A DNA stretch of 64,000 bases from Archegozetes longisetosus (taxonomy: Eukaryota; Arthropoda; Arachnida; Sarcoptiformes; Trhypochthoniidae), in assembly GCA_018873245.2 (NCBI GenBank), contig JAEMBT020000002.1, positions 10,018,001 through 10,082,000 of the forward strand, in the 5' to 3' direction. Positions 13,198 to 25,869 of this stretch are shown in pieces. Below the pieces are notes generated by a model. That model saw only the letters and a program-made list of their open reading frames with translations. It did not search any database and was not told the origin of the DNA. Numbering within the stretch: position 1 is the stretch's first letter; every line of letters begins with the position of its first letter. A program made the position numbers and the translations under genes.

Positions 13198-16100
13198 CTC
13201 TCTGAAAGCCAAAGCAAACCAAAGAAGACCGGCAAAGGCAAAGGCGTAGAGCATCATGATCTATGTAAGCCAAAGCATTTTTCACACACGTCAAGCTCCT
13301 CATACTAGAGTTTAGATGTATTCCTCGAAGTCGGAATCCCCTCACATTTCGTGCCTTATCCCCTAAAACCTTTTTGAGCAAGTTTAGTTTTGGTGTAAAG
13401 CCATGCACTGCACAGAAATGCGAAGCCATATAGCATTAGCTATAGGTTTAAGATTTGTCTTACTAGTAAAGCAATCGTTAGTTTGTTTCATCAAAGACCG
13501 AATGCGGTCTGCGTTCCCCTTTTTCCAATCGACAAGAAATGACCAGTTTCTCTACGTGTGAATTTGTGTGCTGTTACAATATGCCAAAAATGGTCAATAG
13601 AAACTTTGGGACAAAAGAAGTGGGAAAATATTCAAAATATACATACAATACACTGGAATAATAAAAATTAGAGAATAGCTCCAATAAGGCTATATTCAAA
13701 ATGACTGTTTTGGTCATTAATTGTAGCAAATATTTTCGATATTCTCAAATCTCGATAAAATTAGACAGAGTAGAAGTCTGAAAATGTGTTGAATAAAACT
13801 TGACACGATTGTTAATTGAAGAATTTGACAAAATGAACTTATCAGCAGCTGTTGCGGGCATGTTAGGAGAAGGCCTTAAAGAGAATTGGTATGCTCTGCG
13901 TGGCATGCATTTAGAGTGCTTTAGACACACTATGAATACAAGGCTTGTTGGTCTGAGGATGGATGATCATGGTTCGGCTTGGGCTGAGGGACGCATTGGG
14001 CCGTGACGACAGCCACAACTCTGCGTCCGTCTACGAGCCCTCTATTTGACTGAAACATTCCATCCCAAGTGTAAATCGTATACTAATACTGACACAAGTG
14101 ATGCTCAATTATTGAATTATTGATAAATTATCAACAGATTATTTCGCTATTTTGATTAGCTATTAATCGGCAACGCGTTAGGCATTTATTATAGATTAAC
14201 ACCACAGAGCGTTTGATTTTTATTATTCAAATTCATATTAGTTTTGCTATTACTATACAGTAGCGAAACGTTTGGTATCGAATTACTTTTCATCTGACTT
14301 ATACTCGAGTAGTGTTTGGCAAAAATTGTGTGAGAGAGCCCTCCACTCTTTGTTATGCTATAGTAATGCAATGTTTGCCATTCAGCTTACAAGTAATATG
14401 ACATGCTAACCATGGAAAGCACCGCTTTTTCTTATAAATATCCTGAAGGACCCTATTTGTAATTTGACTAAAGGATGTTTTGACAAACGTTAAGGTAGTT
14501 GATGAAATCATTACCATATATAGCATATAAGGTTACATTTACTACTCTGATATACACATTGTGCCGATACCTCTATGTACTATTCTCACTATATTTCTCA
14601 CTATATTTCCCACTATATATCTCTCTCTACCAGTTGTTTCTCTTCTATATTTCTCACTACTTTGTTAATATGAGTATTTTGCTATGTTTTTTACTAGTTA
14701 TCAATATGGATGTTTCGCCGTTTTATGCTAGCTATGAATATAAACATTTCTATCTGTATGAGTCCACTCTTAACTTTTCAATTATTTGCCACAATTGCCA
14801 AAGTTCAACTGATTCTGGTCAGACCTCTCAATTAGTTAGAATAACACATTGTAAACCAAATTGTATGCAATTATAACCGATAAATTGAGTTTTTTGAGAG
14901 AATTATATATTTTGTTATAGTTGATTGTTAAAGAGATATTTATTGTTTGCTTTTTGCTACTCTTAGGCTTTGGGAAGGGAAGCGCTAAATTAGGGCTTTT
15001 ATGCTATAGCTGATCGCAGGGCATCAAATGGATCATTGTAATTATGATAATCGAAACCAGCTCCAAACCATTTTAAATTTCAAATTCAACACCGATTTAG
15101 ATGAACCCAAACTGAACTAAGTCTGAATATTTGTAATTTGTTTGGGACACTCTCGCTCTAGTTTAGTATTTATTTGTTTTGTTCAAATAATAATCATGTT
15201 TGGAAAATCTCAAAATCAAATCCTTGGCTTAAGTGACTGAACACTAAAACTAGATCTTATCCAACCAACACATTCAATTAAATTATAAACTAATTGTAGG
15301 TTTTAATGCTCGAAATAATTTATTTAAAGCCAATTGAGTTTTGTAAAACAATTTTTATCAACACTATACTGGTTTTGACTGAAATTTAGTTCAATTTTCC
15401 CTATTTATTGAGAAATAGTTGAAAGGAAAAAGTCTATAAAGCATAAAATGAAAATGAAAATTGAATTTCTAATCACAAGATAGGAAGTGATTTATGCGAA
15501 AGAAAAGTATATAAAAATAAATTCAATTAAAACTTTAGCTCCAATAAATAAATAACTAAGAAATCAATTGATTTAACTGCAATAGTTATCAATTTGATTA
15601 GAAGACAAATTCTAATTGCGATAATCAAAAAGTTAGTTTAGATTTGAATTATAATAATTATCTATTAGATCGCTTGTTGTCATACAAAACAATATAAATC
15701 AAAAATGTTGTCAACATAATTCTCTTCACACACTTGAAGCATAAAAATTGATGTTCTCATATTTGTAACCAATGTTTTCAAACATAAAACTTATTCAAAT
15801 AAATCATTAGACACAATGTGTTGCAATCGAAAAACTAAATTTTCTCATTTATTTTTATATCTTTCTATTGCTAACCAATTAACATTTGAACCAATAGTCA
15901 AAACCAAGTCATTCGATAATATAAACTGAAAATTTTCAGGTCAAACAAACTGATTTCTTATTGAAATGTTGTCATTATTGGTTGCAATTGAATTAAACGA
16001 GTTGCGGAAAAAACTTAAACTTTTTCAATGCAATACTTTAGAGATCGAAAAATGCGAATAGAGCCGAACGAAATGAAATGAACTAAAAAACAACTTGGAT

Positions 16101-16462
16101 GTTGTTGCCAAATATATTAAAAACAAATTAACATAAAAAGTAGGCGAGTCTTGTAAATACATTGCGACTACATTCAACTCAGAGAATATGAATTATGGCA
16201 GAAAGAAAAGATAATACCAAGTCAAACAATTTTGAAGCAACAAAATTAAGACTTGGGGTAGTCTTGGGATAAGCCTCGAAAATTGTATCGGGATAAGACT
16301 GAGTAACTTTACGAGATTAAAACACCCAAAATAGTCGATAAGAGTTAAAGAAATGAAAAAAGACTACAAGAAGAAGTTGATAAAAATGATGTTGGCTCAT
16401 AAAAGGACTATAAAGTGGTGATAACTTACCATTTGTACAATAGAGCTGGTCATACTAGCCAT
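8445..16462 (-). CDS. Sp6-9: Sp6-9 (Sp8/Sp9-like) zinc-finger transcription factor
   Basis: Coding exons on the minus strand are 16462-16430 (11 codons, donor GTAAGT) and 9830-8445 (stop at the low end), phase 0, giving 472 aa. The joined N-terminus runs [11 protein letters not shown] then [13 protein letters not shown], matching the Sp8/Sp9 start (EEPRFGTTPLAML type, the Sp box). Further signs are FHPWK near residue 49, SSWWDVH near 190, the Buttonhead box CDCPNC at about 300-305, and three C2H2 fingers at about 326-406 followed by a Ser-rich tail. Family members bind GC/GT boxes in the nucleus; in arthropods they act in leg and appendage growth. The large second exon carries all domains without an intron. 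The frame stays open for 39 codons upstream of the chosen ATG, so an earlier start in an unseen exon is possible. The family call is secure; the start is less so. Confidence 0.93.
10290..10349. repeat. (CT)n microsatellite
   Basis: About 29 uninterrupted CT dinucleotides lie inside Sp6-9 intron 1. Confidence 0.95.
11302..11365. repeat. 21-22-bp repeat, 3 copies
   Basis: Three diverged copies around TAGCATTGTTGT followed by an AAAAGGC spacer lie within Sp6-9 intron 1, inside a GC-richer patch. Confidence 0.6.
12704..12756. repeat. (GA)n microsatellite
   Basis: About 26 GA dinucleotides with a single C interruption near 12719 lie within Sp6-9 intron 1. Confidence 0.95.
13128..13202. repeat. 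(CT)n microsatellite
   Basis: A run of more than 30 CT dinucleotides, with one GGT interruption near 13193, lies within Sp6-9 intron 1. It produces Arg-Glu or Ser-Leu strings in several frames that are not genes. Confidence 0.95.
14582..14626. repeat. TTTCTCACTATA tandem repeat
   Basis: About four copies of a 12-13-bp TTTCTCACTATA unit lie in Sp6-9 intron 1. They explain the Tyr/Leu-rich open frame over this stretch. Confidence 0.65.
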
Positions 16463-16579
16463 AGTAGTGAAATTGGTTGCGTCCTCGCCCAAGAGGGGCG
16501 GCTCCGGTGTGCACAGGTCAATGTTGAGATATATACTATGATGAAAATAGAATTTGGCGACTTTCAAACTGAAACTAAG
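16463..16579 (-). other. Open extension 5' of the Sp6-9 start
   Basis: Directly upstream of the chosen Sp6-9 ATG and in the same frame, 39 sense codons run back to a TAA at 16580-16582 with no ATG. The translation includes the protein-like stretch DLCTPEPPLLGED. Possible acceptors on the minus strand are TTTCAG near 16568 and CATCATAG near 16535. It is either 5' UTR or the coding part of an exon whose start lies further upstream. Confidence 0.4.
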
Positions 16580-16619
16580 TTATGAAACCTGATCATGAGC
16601 TCATGAGCCCTGTAAACAC

Positions 16620-16658
16620 CACTTCTAAAGAGCACTTCTAAACAGCACTTCTAAACAG
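16620..16658. repeat. 13-bp tandem repeat, 3 copies, 5' of Sp6-9
   Basis: Three consecutive copies of CACTTCTAAA(G/C)AG lie about 160 bp upstream of the Sp6-9 ATG, in the probable promoter or 5' UTR zone. Confidence 0.75.
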
Positions 16659-16999
16659 CAGTAAACGCGTGGCGAGACAAAACTCGCTGCGATATATTCA
16701 GAATCAGTCCATCCCTTCTTTACATTTGATCATTCACACAAACGATAGGATCAGCCCAGAATCCAACCCTCAACGCCCCGAACATCCTTTAGCAATGCAT
16801 GCGTGTCTCGCTGTCAGACTGACAATAGGGGAAAAGACGAGCGAACAGTTTAGAACACCGCTCTTAATTTTCCAAAATCAAGGGCACAACACTAACTAAC
16901 CAAACTTTGCTTCTACTTTAACTTTCCTTTACTTTACCATTACTTTGGCGATAGCTTATTTTGCCATTACTTTGCCATTTGCTAATTTGTGTTTGGTTG

Positions 17000-17001
17000 A
17001 G

Positions 17002-17027
<26 letters not shown>
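17000..17027. repeat. (CT)n microsatellite
   Basis: About 13 CT dinucleotides lie about 0.5 kb upstream of the Sp6-9 first coding exon. Confidence 0.9.
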
Positions 17028-17034
<7 letters not shown>

Positions 17035-17993
17035 ATGAAAAATCTATAGACAGGTCATTCATTTAAAGGTAGGCTGAAATAAAGAGAGTACCGACTCAGT
17101 GAGAGCTGAAGAACTCGTGATCATATGCATTAATGGTATGATCGTGATCAACATTTTAAAGGGGACCATTAAGTGATGTTAGATCTTAAGAACGGGCTTA
17201 TTATTAATTTTTAAATACATCCTGCAATAGATTTATTAAGTGACTTATAATCTGGAGGATAGTTAAAGAATTCTATTATATTGATAGCACAGCATGAGTG
17301 GCAAAGTTTGGTTTCAAATTTATGTTTCAATACAAGTGTAATATAAGTGTAAATATAAGTATAATTTAACTATAATTTAAGTATAAATATAACCATAAAT
17401 ATATCATTTCTATCGCCAAACTAATTCAATTGAATAAATAGACGCTGGATAAACATTGATAATAGTGTCCAACTATCTCGCTCTATCTCTAATACTATTT
17501 GAATGACAAATATGACTTTATAGCATAGATAATATTTGCTAAATGTTTATTCAATTACTGATCACTGCATAACATAACGTAATATTATTTGACACAATAA
17601 GCTCTAATTGTTTATGCAAATAAATTACAGCTCGAACTTGGGTTAGAGGCACTAATTGATTGTGAAAACATGATAAAACACTATTAAGGTTTGCATTAAG
17701 CAATAATATGTGCCTAGTATATGCTCTTAAGTTAATATTATATATATTATAATGTGTTTTAGTGTAAAATACTAATTTAACTAAATATTAATTAATAATC
17801 AAAATTGAAGTTCATTTTAATCTTAACCATTCATCAGTTTAGTATGAATTTAGTTGAGTAATAAGGTTTTAATAATAATAATTTCAACTTTAAATATCTA
17901 ATTAAAATTGTGAGTTACAATTTTCCACTTCAATAATAATTAAATTCAATAATAAAAATATTCTTCTCTCCTAATCATTATGATTAATGCCCT

Positions 17994-18040
17994 TTCTTTA
18001 ACTTCTTTAACTTGTTCAACTTCTTTAACTTCTTTAAATT
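17994..18040. repeat. AACTTCTTT 9-bp repeat
   Basis: Five near-copies of AACTTCTTT occur in tandem. Confidence 0.65.
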
Positions 18041-19110
18041 CTATCCAATCATACAAATAAATCCATTGGAATAATCAACTCAAACAAATCTCTACAACAC
18101 TTATGCAAAACTTGTCAATATATTCAACTTTTTCTATCAAATCAACAGCCAATCTATTGTGAAAATGTGCCAACGATTCAATTGGTCTTTTCACAGACAC
18201 GAGCGGATAATTTTTTGTTATTACTCTTTGTTGAACAGTTTCTTTTATATATAAATGGCTTATATTTAATTATAATCCTTTTATTCGTCAAAACACAGTA
18301 TAACCAAACAAATTCAATCACAAAATAGTGGTCAATCAAGCATTGATTTAGTCGTTTGAAAAGATCAGATCTTATAGATATGAAACACAATTATGTAATC
18401 TACCAATCATTGATTTGAAGTGAAACATGCCAAATAGTCAGTTGGCTAGATTTGGGCAGACGTCAAGACTGATGTGGGGTAGACGCCAAGTAGATCTGAA
18501 GTAGAAGTTGGCAACATTTAATGAGCACAAGTTCTTTATTATAGTGTTATTTAATCAGTAGTGCACAAAAGAGAAACACACGCGTCTTTCTCACCAAAGA
18601 TTATGGGTGTTAATAATCAATAGAAAAGCATTTTAGCCAAAATCGTTTTACTTAACCGTCTATCAAAAATGTCCTAATATAATAACGCTTCTTCCACTTC
18701 CACCGAAACCCCAAACAGCCCTCTTTACCTCCAAAACTCTTCTTGCATTAGTCATTCTTCTTGACCTTTCGTGACCAGATCTGCAAACCTGAAAGAACAC
18801 GCTTTGCGTACTTTTTTCTGTTGCCTCTAACTTGTGGTACTTCAGGTAAGATCTGGTGTATTGACAGTTGAGATATTGGTTTGCAAAATGCAATACTACT
18901 TCTTATGCATGCTGTCTGTTTTAGACTTAAAGTAGAGAATGTAGCGAACAGTGCAGTGCATTTTAATTCTTGTATTCTCTTCCAACTCATAAGAGAATCT
19001 TATAAGAGACCACAAAAGGGCATTTAAATTCTGCTGTCAATTAAAGATGTTGTTCGGCATGTCATAACTGAAGTGTAGTGAAATCCCACAGAGTAAATGG
19101 CATTTTGCGC

Positions 19111-19150
19111 CATATACCAGTCATATACCAGTCATATAGCAGTCTTATAC
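19111..19150. repeat. 11-12-bp AGTCATATACC repeat
   Basis: Three to four tandem copies of CATATACCAGT with single-base changes are present. Confidence 0.7.
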
Positions 19151-21419
19151 CTTGTCGAGTAGAATTGAAGTGCGGCACGAATAAAGCAGTCCAATTTAGC
19201 TCTACTACTTCAGGCCTGTCAAAAACAGGCTTAACTTTGCCATTGCTGCCATTGCATCCCTTATACAACAATGTGGAAAAGCATTTATATTGAAAGTCAA
19301 CATCAAATTTGCAACAACTCAAACCAGTCAACTGTGAGATAAGGCCAAAAATTGACCAGTCAGTCTCAAATTGTTCCGAGTGGTAGTGGACTTGAGATCG
19401 GTCTGAAATTGTTTCTCACAATATTGGACTTGAAATCTATCTGAAAGTCTATCTGACCACCATATTTAGGCAAATTGTATTTCCAGAAAGTTTCTTTAGC
19501 TATGCTCGTGATCTGCAATCATTTTGCAACATTACGGTCTGCCATCAGGGCGTGAAAAGGCGTTGCGAAGACGCCTTTAGTTGAGATTAACCCCAGGAAT
19601 TACTAATCTTTCCTTAAGAAGCTGACATAAACATCTAATATTAATGTGCACCTAAACTGTATAATAAGTGGCTCTCTATCAAAGTTAATGTTTGCTTTTT
19701 AACTTTTAATATCAATAATGAATCTAATTTCAATTTTTTATACTCCTCACTACAGATATTATACTAATGTCTTTAACACACACTCTTTTCATTCACTTCA
19801 AATCAATTCTCATTCGCTTAATGCCAATTCTCATTGACTCCGTACCAATTCTAGCCCTTTCTATGTTCTTTTTTTCAAATTTCAGATTCACGAGTTCTAA
19901 CATTTTTCTCTGATTTTCAAATTGTTTATCAATGAACAAATGAGAAATAAATAGAAATTTCAAGCCTAGAGCCAATAAATGAACAAGTTTAGAATTTATT
20001 GAAATAAGGTTTTATATTTGTATTTAAGTTTAGGTATATCAGTATTTTTGGCAAAAAGTAATAAAAGAAAATTTAGTTTTTGTGAATAATTTACATGTAT
20101 TTCCTGCTTATTCATTATATTGTATTTTTCATGACCACAGGAAGGGAATGCTAAGAATGAAAAAGTATAATAATCGTAGTGTAAAAGTCAATGAAATGGT
20201 CAAATACTGCGTACATTCAATTAGACAAAGAAATACATTCTGAAGGTATTCAACAAAACTGTATATATATGTATATACACTGTATTTGGGCCGAAGCTCT
20301 ACCCTAACATTTATTACACGCTCTCAATACAGAGCCCAACAAACTGTAATAATAGGCACTTTCTTCTCTTTTTGCATTTACAATGCGCGAAGAAGAGAGA
20401 CAAAACTACATTTCACTTTTCGGTAGTACTACAGCTGAAAAGTTCCGAATACATGTTCCCAATCCATGCTCACAATCATAGAGTTTGATCGGGAAAGCCA
20501 GCAGAAAGGCATTAGAGTTTGGTGGCAGAAGTTAGTGCAGTATGCAAATTGAGCCGAACAAAAGTCAAATTATGTTGATTATTGTCATAAAGTGAAGTCA
20601 AATTGAAGGGGTTAGAAACAAAGCTAAGCATGTAAGGTATCTATTGTATAGGATTGTGATTAGGTCTGGCGCCAGACGATTCGTTCTCGCCGAAAGACCA
20701 ACGCCAAACAACTCATGAATACCTCCAACACAAATTCGATTACCTAAATATGCATAGAATGAAACTTGAAGAAACGCACTCAACAAACCAGACCAGACAT
20801 GATGGATATTTAACGTCAGCACAACCACAGCTTCAATATATAAGTACATGAGTTATAGGTGTGAAGCTCGATATTCAAACCAGTATTGGTAATAGTTGTT
20901 TGCAGGTGAAAAGCTGGTAAAAGTTTGCTTATTTTGGAGAAACTGCTTTCAACTATACTTTAAAATGTTGCATAGCTACGAGAAATCATGTGCTACTATA
21001 CCAACATTTCTATCTTCTCATAGTAATCCACATGATATAAAATGCAATTCTTAATCATTTTAGACTAGATAGGAAGTCAAAATCGAGAATTAATCCGAAA
21101 TAGATGCTTAAGACAAGGATAGCAACGGTGCTAATATGGTAACTATGCATATTTTTAGAGTCAGTTACTGTAATAAGTTATAAGGAGGACTAGAGCAATA
21201 CCTATGCCGTCAAAGTAGACATCATGTGGCGCTTGACAAGTATTTGTTTGCCGACAAGTGTATATATCGAACTCGTTAATCTAAAACCTCCTGCTGTTTT
21301 GAATTTATATATTGGATCGCTGAAACTAAATGTGTTTTAATTATATTATATATGAGATAAGAGGATAGAATAAACTATTTCCAATTAACAGTCTTATGGC
21401 ATTTGCAATAGCTGATGAA

Positions 21420-21532
21420 GTCTAAATGAAGGCCCGGATAGGGTCTAAATGCAGGCCCGGATAATGTCTAAATGAAGACACGGATAGAGTCTAAATACAG
21501 GCTCGGATAGAGTCTAAACGCAAGCTCGGGCA
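21420..21532. repeat. 23-bp GC-rich minisatellite, 5 copies
   Basis: Five tandem copies of a 23-bp unit (consensus GTCTAAATG, (A/C)AG, then GCCCGGATA) differ at a few positions and stand out as GC-rich in A/T-rich surroundings. The last copy is 21 bp and is followed by a truncated GTCTATGC. Confidence 0.85.
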
Positions 21533-23956
21533 GTCTATGCTTGGAATAACTGAACAGAAATAAACATTAACTTATGCTTCCTTGATGTGACCCTTTGCGT
21601 GATAAGAGAAAAACTAGCAGTTGTATGAATCGGAGAATTGAAATATGAAAAAAGCATCGCTTAAATATTTTCAAGCAATTTGCTGGACTATTGCTATGCG
21701 TGTTCTCATTGCTCTGACCAAAGAGGGATTTGCGGCTCTCTTTGATAAGTCTCAAATAACCGCTATATGGAAAACGATTACGAATAACCAATTATCTTAT
21801 CAAAGCTACTTTTCATGTAATGTCTTGAGTAGAGCACACATTATCGCAAAATGTCTTTATATTCTGATAAGAAAAGTATTTCTTAAAGAAGAAAATACTT
21901 AATACAAGTGAAAAATGAGTGGCAATGAGTGGTACACGCGCTGGTCTTATTAGATCAAATGATGAAAATTACATGAAAAACAAGTTGAGATTTACAAACA
22001 ATCAAATTGGTGCTCAAGTTGGCTGCTATTAGTGAACACGTTTTGAAGTTATACTCTTTTTTTGGAACAGATTCAATGTTTGGGTGTGTACTGCCCTTGA
22101 CTTAAAGCTGGTTTAAGTCAATTACTAAATATGCCAAGCAATCATAACTTCAATTATAATTATTATGAATATTTCATAATAGATTCTCACTTAATATCAA
22201 TTCTTATTTCTTTTCCTAACTCAACCGTCAAATCAAAATCTATTTAAGTATTTACTGATTTGAGTTTATTAAAACAATTGTCTATTAATATAATGATAAA
22301 CTCATAATAAGTTATGTAGAGATCTTAATGTCCATAATTTGATGCTTAGAACTAGTGTTTAAAAAATTTGAAACTAGTGTTGATGGGATAAAGTTGTGCA
22401 TGTTTTTATAATCAAATATATGGTATTAGTTGGTTATTGAGGCGTGTGCTGGTAGTGCACTGTTTCGCAAAAAGCCACAAGAAGTCAGTCTGGAATCGGT
22501 AAACCATATAAATATGAATATCAGCTCTCATGTGTTATTTGGCTGAAGGCACTTGTCTTTTATGTTTGATGGCGAGATGGGAAAATCATTCCGACTAATG
22601 CAAAAATAATGGCCTTCATATGCATACAACTAAAAGCATTGTTTTGCTCAATGCAAATGATGACGTTTTTTAATTATGATCATCACTGAAAATTAACTTT
22701 TATTATGACTGCCATTCTTTCACATTACCACTGCTATGAAGTCTGTTATGAAAATTGTTATTGTTATGAAACAAAGCCAAATAAGTTTCATATCGCCAAA
22801 CAACTACAATCTTAATTAGACTCAAATTGTGAGATTCATTCTCAAGAAGTCCCTAATAGTGATGACAAATCATGTAAATAAATAACAAAAGAGATCCATT
22901 AATTTTGAAATTATGCAAATGATTTACGCTCTAAAAGGTTGAGATATTGTTAAAAGACTTGAATAAGAAATAGTTTCCAAATGAGGAGCACAAGTAAAGG
23001 AAATGATGGAAAGTTAAGTTGGTAGATTAAATCAAATAAGTTCAATATAATAACATTTATCGAGTTTGTAAATAATCTAATTATCGCCACTGTTTCCAAT
23101 TATAAACATTATTTGATAGCAATCATAAGATGTGTATTCAAAACATATAAATTTTATGTAAAGGCACGCAATCGTAAAACTGCCGCGATGGCCATTTGCA
23201 GACAAGTGTTGATAAGAGGGATGTGAAGGAAAATCTTGATGGAGAAACAACAGACATGTTCATATTAAGAAGACTATCACGAAAGCAGAGCTCTTTACTG
23301 CACGCAACTCAACACATATCGTATTTAGACTGCTATAAAGTCGTATCTCTAACTTATGTAAGACTATAAATAAGACTTTATAGCATTGACCCAACATTAT
23401 AGAAATGATAAAAAATAAAATAAAATAATAGTCCCATTCGCAGGTGTGCTGCAGAACACGCTTCTGTTGTTTGCTTTATGAAGAAATAATAGAAAATAAT
23501 TCAGCTTTTTATATACAGCAATATTGAGTTTACAAAACAAATTTATCCATACATTTGCAACGAGAATAGTATTTTAGGAAATCTCTCGCCGTAGATCTAT
23601 TGGTTTGGTTTGAATGCAGCGGACGAGTGAATGCATTTTTTGAAAAGAGGAAGATTGACAGACAGGTAGACCTTATTACGCCATGATTTTGTGACATTAA
23701 TGTCAGTTTTGAGATGAAAAAGGCCTATATTTATGGCTCTTTATATCCCAGCCTCTGGTATATAATTACAGAGATATAAATCTTGACCTACAATTAAACC
23801 TTCAGCATAGAAAACCACTAACAGCACTGCATTCACTTTTCCAAAAAACTATTCCTTCTTCTTCTTTGCCACTAACAAACAACTCCACTCTTTCAGTATT
23901 CAACTTATGAATCCTTTTCTCTTAATCAACTCAAGCATTTATTGAAAAATTAGATC

Positions 23957-23958
<2 letters not shown>

Positions 23959-24005
<47 letters not shown>
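23959..24005. repeat. (GA)n microsatellite
   Basis: About 23 uninterrupted GA dinucleotides lie in the Sp6-9 to OLA1 desert. Confidence 0.95.
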
Positions 24006-24008
<3 letters not shown>

Positions 24009-25420
24009 AAGAAAGAGATCAGAAAAGATCAGACTATCTTGAGATTTGCAACGAGCGTATGACTGAGTGTTTGGTGCGTGTATTTATTTGGCAAATGATT
24101 TAATATGGGGAGGAAAGTTAATATTGAAGAACAATCATAGCACTGACATGAAGAAAATTGATGAACCAAAACACCATCATATGAGGTGTGGCCTCACAGA
24201 CTTCATACAATACATATTCGTGGGTCCCAAAAGTTGGGGTTTGCTAATATAAACTTTAGTTTGTTCTATGAGGGATCGAACATGAAGTCAAGATACTAGT
24301 TCTTGCGCTAGTGGGCAGATTAGGGCCGTGAGGGACAAACTGGTCAATGATTAAAGTTTGTTTAACGCTTAAGACCGCTAAAAATGTGCCCATTAAGCCT
24401 CGAAGGCAAACTAAATAATTAAAACTGCCCTAGACATCCTAAATGCTTTTTATAACATTTTTCCCAACTTTTTAAGTCTCCACTATTTCCAACTTTACTC
24501 CTGTTTATCTCCTAAATTGCCAAAAAATTGCTTATTGATTACTTTCATAAGTTTTGCTTTATATAAATGGCAAAATGTATGCTCAAAGTCTTAGTTATGC
24601 GCGATAGCAACCAGCAATCATGTGCAGTCATAGAATGTTTTCTGCTAGACCACGATAAAGAAAATATTAAGAAACTTGTAAAAATCAAAACAAATTAGAA
24701 ATGAAATTTGGCAAAAATTGATGCGCGTGAGGGACAGGTTTACATAGCAGCAGTCGTTTACTTATGACTATCGCGCATTATTAGGCTTTCAACTGTATTA
24801 ATGATATTTGATGTTATTGTTAGACTCATATATCTATAGAGAGAAAAAATAGAAACACTGGACCCAAAGTGAGACCAGCAAAAACTAGTGGATCTGCATC
24901 TGCGACCAATCGATTAGTGCTCTGCTCTTTTGCTGCTTTCATGTCTCCTCTGCCAAAATCGATAACATTAGTGTGCATTCAGTACTCTGCCGTTAAATTG
25001 ACGGTAATTTGTCAGAATCACAATTCGACCATCCATTGAATCGGAACCAATCAGTCGTTTGGTATGGTTTTTACATTGAACCATCGATTGCACTCCATTC
25101 ATAACAAATATGGTATCAATTGAAATCATATGAGACGTCAAGTGAAATCTATGCGAACCCCCACTGATCTATTCATGAACATCAGACCAGCTAAATGTCC
25201 GGATGAGAGGAGATGACAACGCGCTTAAGTATAGTCGTTTTTAATATTTGGTCATGTCGTCAGCGGTAATCATGTTAATAGTCGCACATCAACTGAATCA
25301 TTCCTAACTTTAGACTTATCTATAAACCCAAATTCTATCAAACTATCAAATCTCTGGCTGAAACCGCTTTTAGATTTCCGCTTGAGTTTCAGCTCGAATT
25401 TCCGGTTAGATTCTAGGATT

Positions 25421-25482
25421 TATTGGAGTATATTATTGGAAGTACTATTGAATATATCATTGAATATATTATTGAATATGAA
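25421..25482. repeat. ATATTATTGA repeat
   Basis: Four or five copies of an 11-13-bp unit (TATTGAATATAT) occur in tandem. Confidence 0.6.
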
Positions 25483-25810
25483 CTGAAAGCAGAGAAGGCA
25501 AAAGACAGGAGCTTCTAAGCAATGATGTTCTCGTCTACCCTTTAGGGTAATGTTTTTAATCTTGATGATTATACGCGACTCAAGTCTAATTATGTTTATA
25601 ATAGATAGCTCTACATTCTAAATATGCTAAGAAAAAACATTAAAACTAATCAAAGATAATTAGAAGTACTCCTCCTTTTCGATGTTGTTTCGATCACTTT
25701 ATCACTGGTTGACTCAAACAGATGAGTCGAGAAAGAAAAAACTATCAGTTTAGTTGCCAGATATCCAACCGAGAGAGACGTTTATAGTGTAGGATGATTT
25801 AGTTAAATTT

Positions 25811-25869
25811 GTCACTTTATATTAATATTTTTGAATTTATATTAATGTTTGTAACTTTATATTAATATC
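25811..25869. repeat. 20-bp repeat, 3 copies
   Basis: Three copies of a 19-20-bp unit with core ACTTTATATTAATAT are present. Confidence 0.7.

Larger units (their letters stand above)
9831..16429 (-). other. Sp6-9 intron 1 (6.6 kb)
   Basis: The intron is bounded by donor GTAAGT (minus, 16429) and acceptor ATTAG (minus, 9831). It contains three of the window's six long (CT/GA)n arrays and GC-richer islands near 11140-11460, 12500-12700, 13000-13560 and 13800-14060. None carries a convincing exon. A large first intron in a developmental regulator commonly holds enhancers; that is inference here. Confidence 0.7.

Noticed and set aside
13050-13429. Several frames with Arg-Glu or Ser-Leu strings on both strands
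   Set aside because: They are translations of the (CT)n array at 13128-13202.
13800-14006. 68-codon frame in a GC-richer patch of Sp6-9 intron 1
   Set aside because: It looks more protein-like than its neighbours, but no family is recognisable and no paired splice sites are convincing; kept only as a possible regulatory island.
14499-14876. 125-codon Tyr/Leu/Phe-rich frame that looks like a membrane protein
   Set aside because: Much of it is the TTTCTCACTATA repeat; the hydrophobicity follows from T-rich sequence and no family resemblance is visible.
21420-21532. CRISPR-like array
   Set aside because: Units are directly adjacent with no unique spacers, and the genome is eukaryotic; this is a minisatellite.
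21645-21902. 85-codon frame starting MKKASLKYF
   Set aside because: No domain, no splice partners and no recognisable family; chance cannot be excluded.
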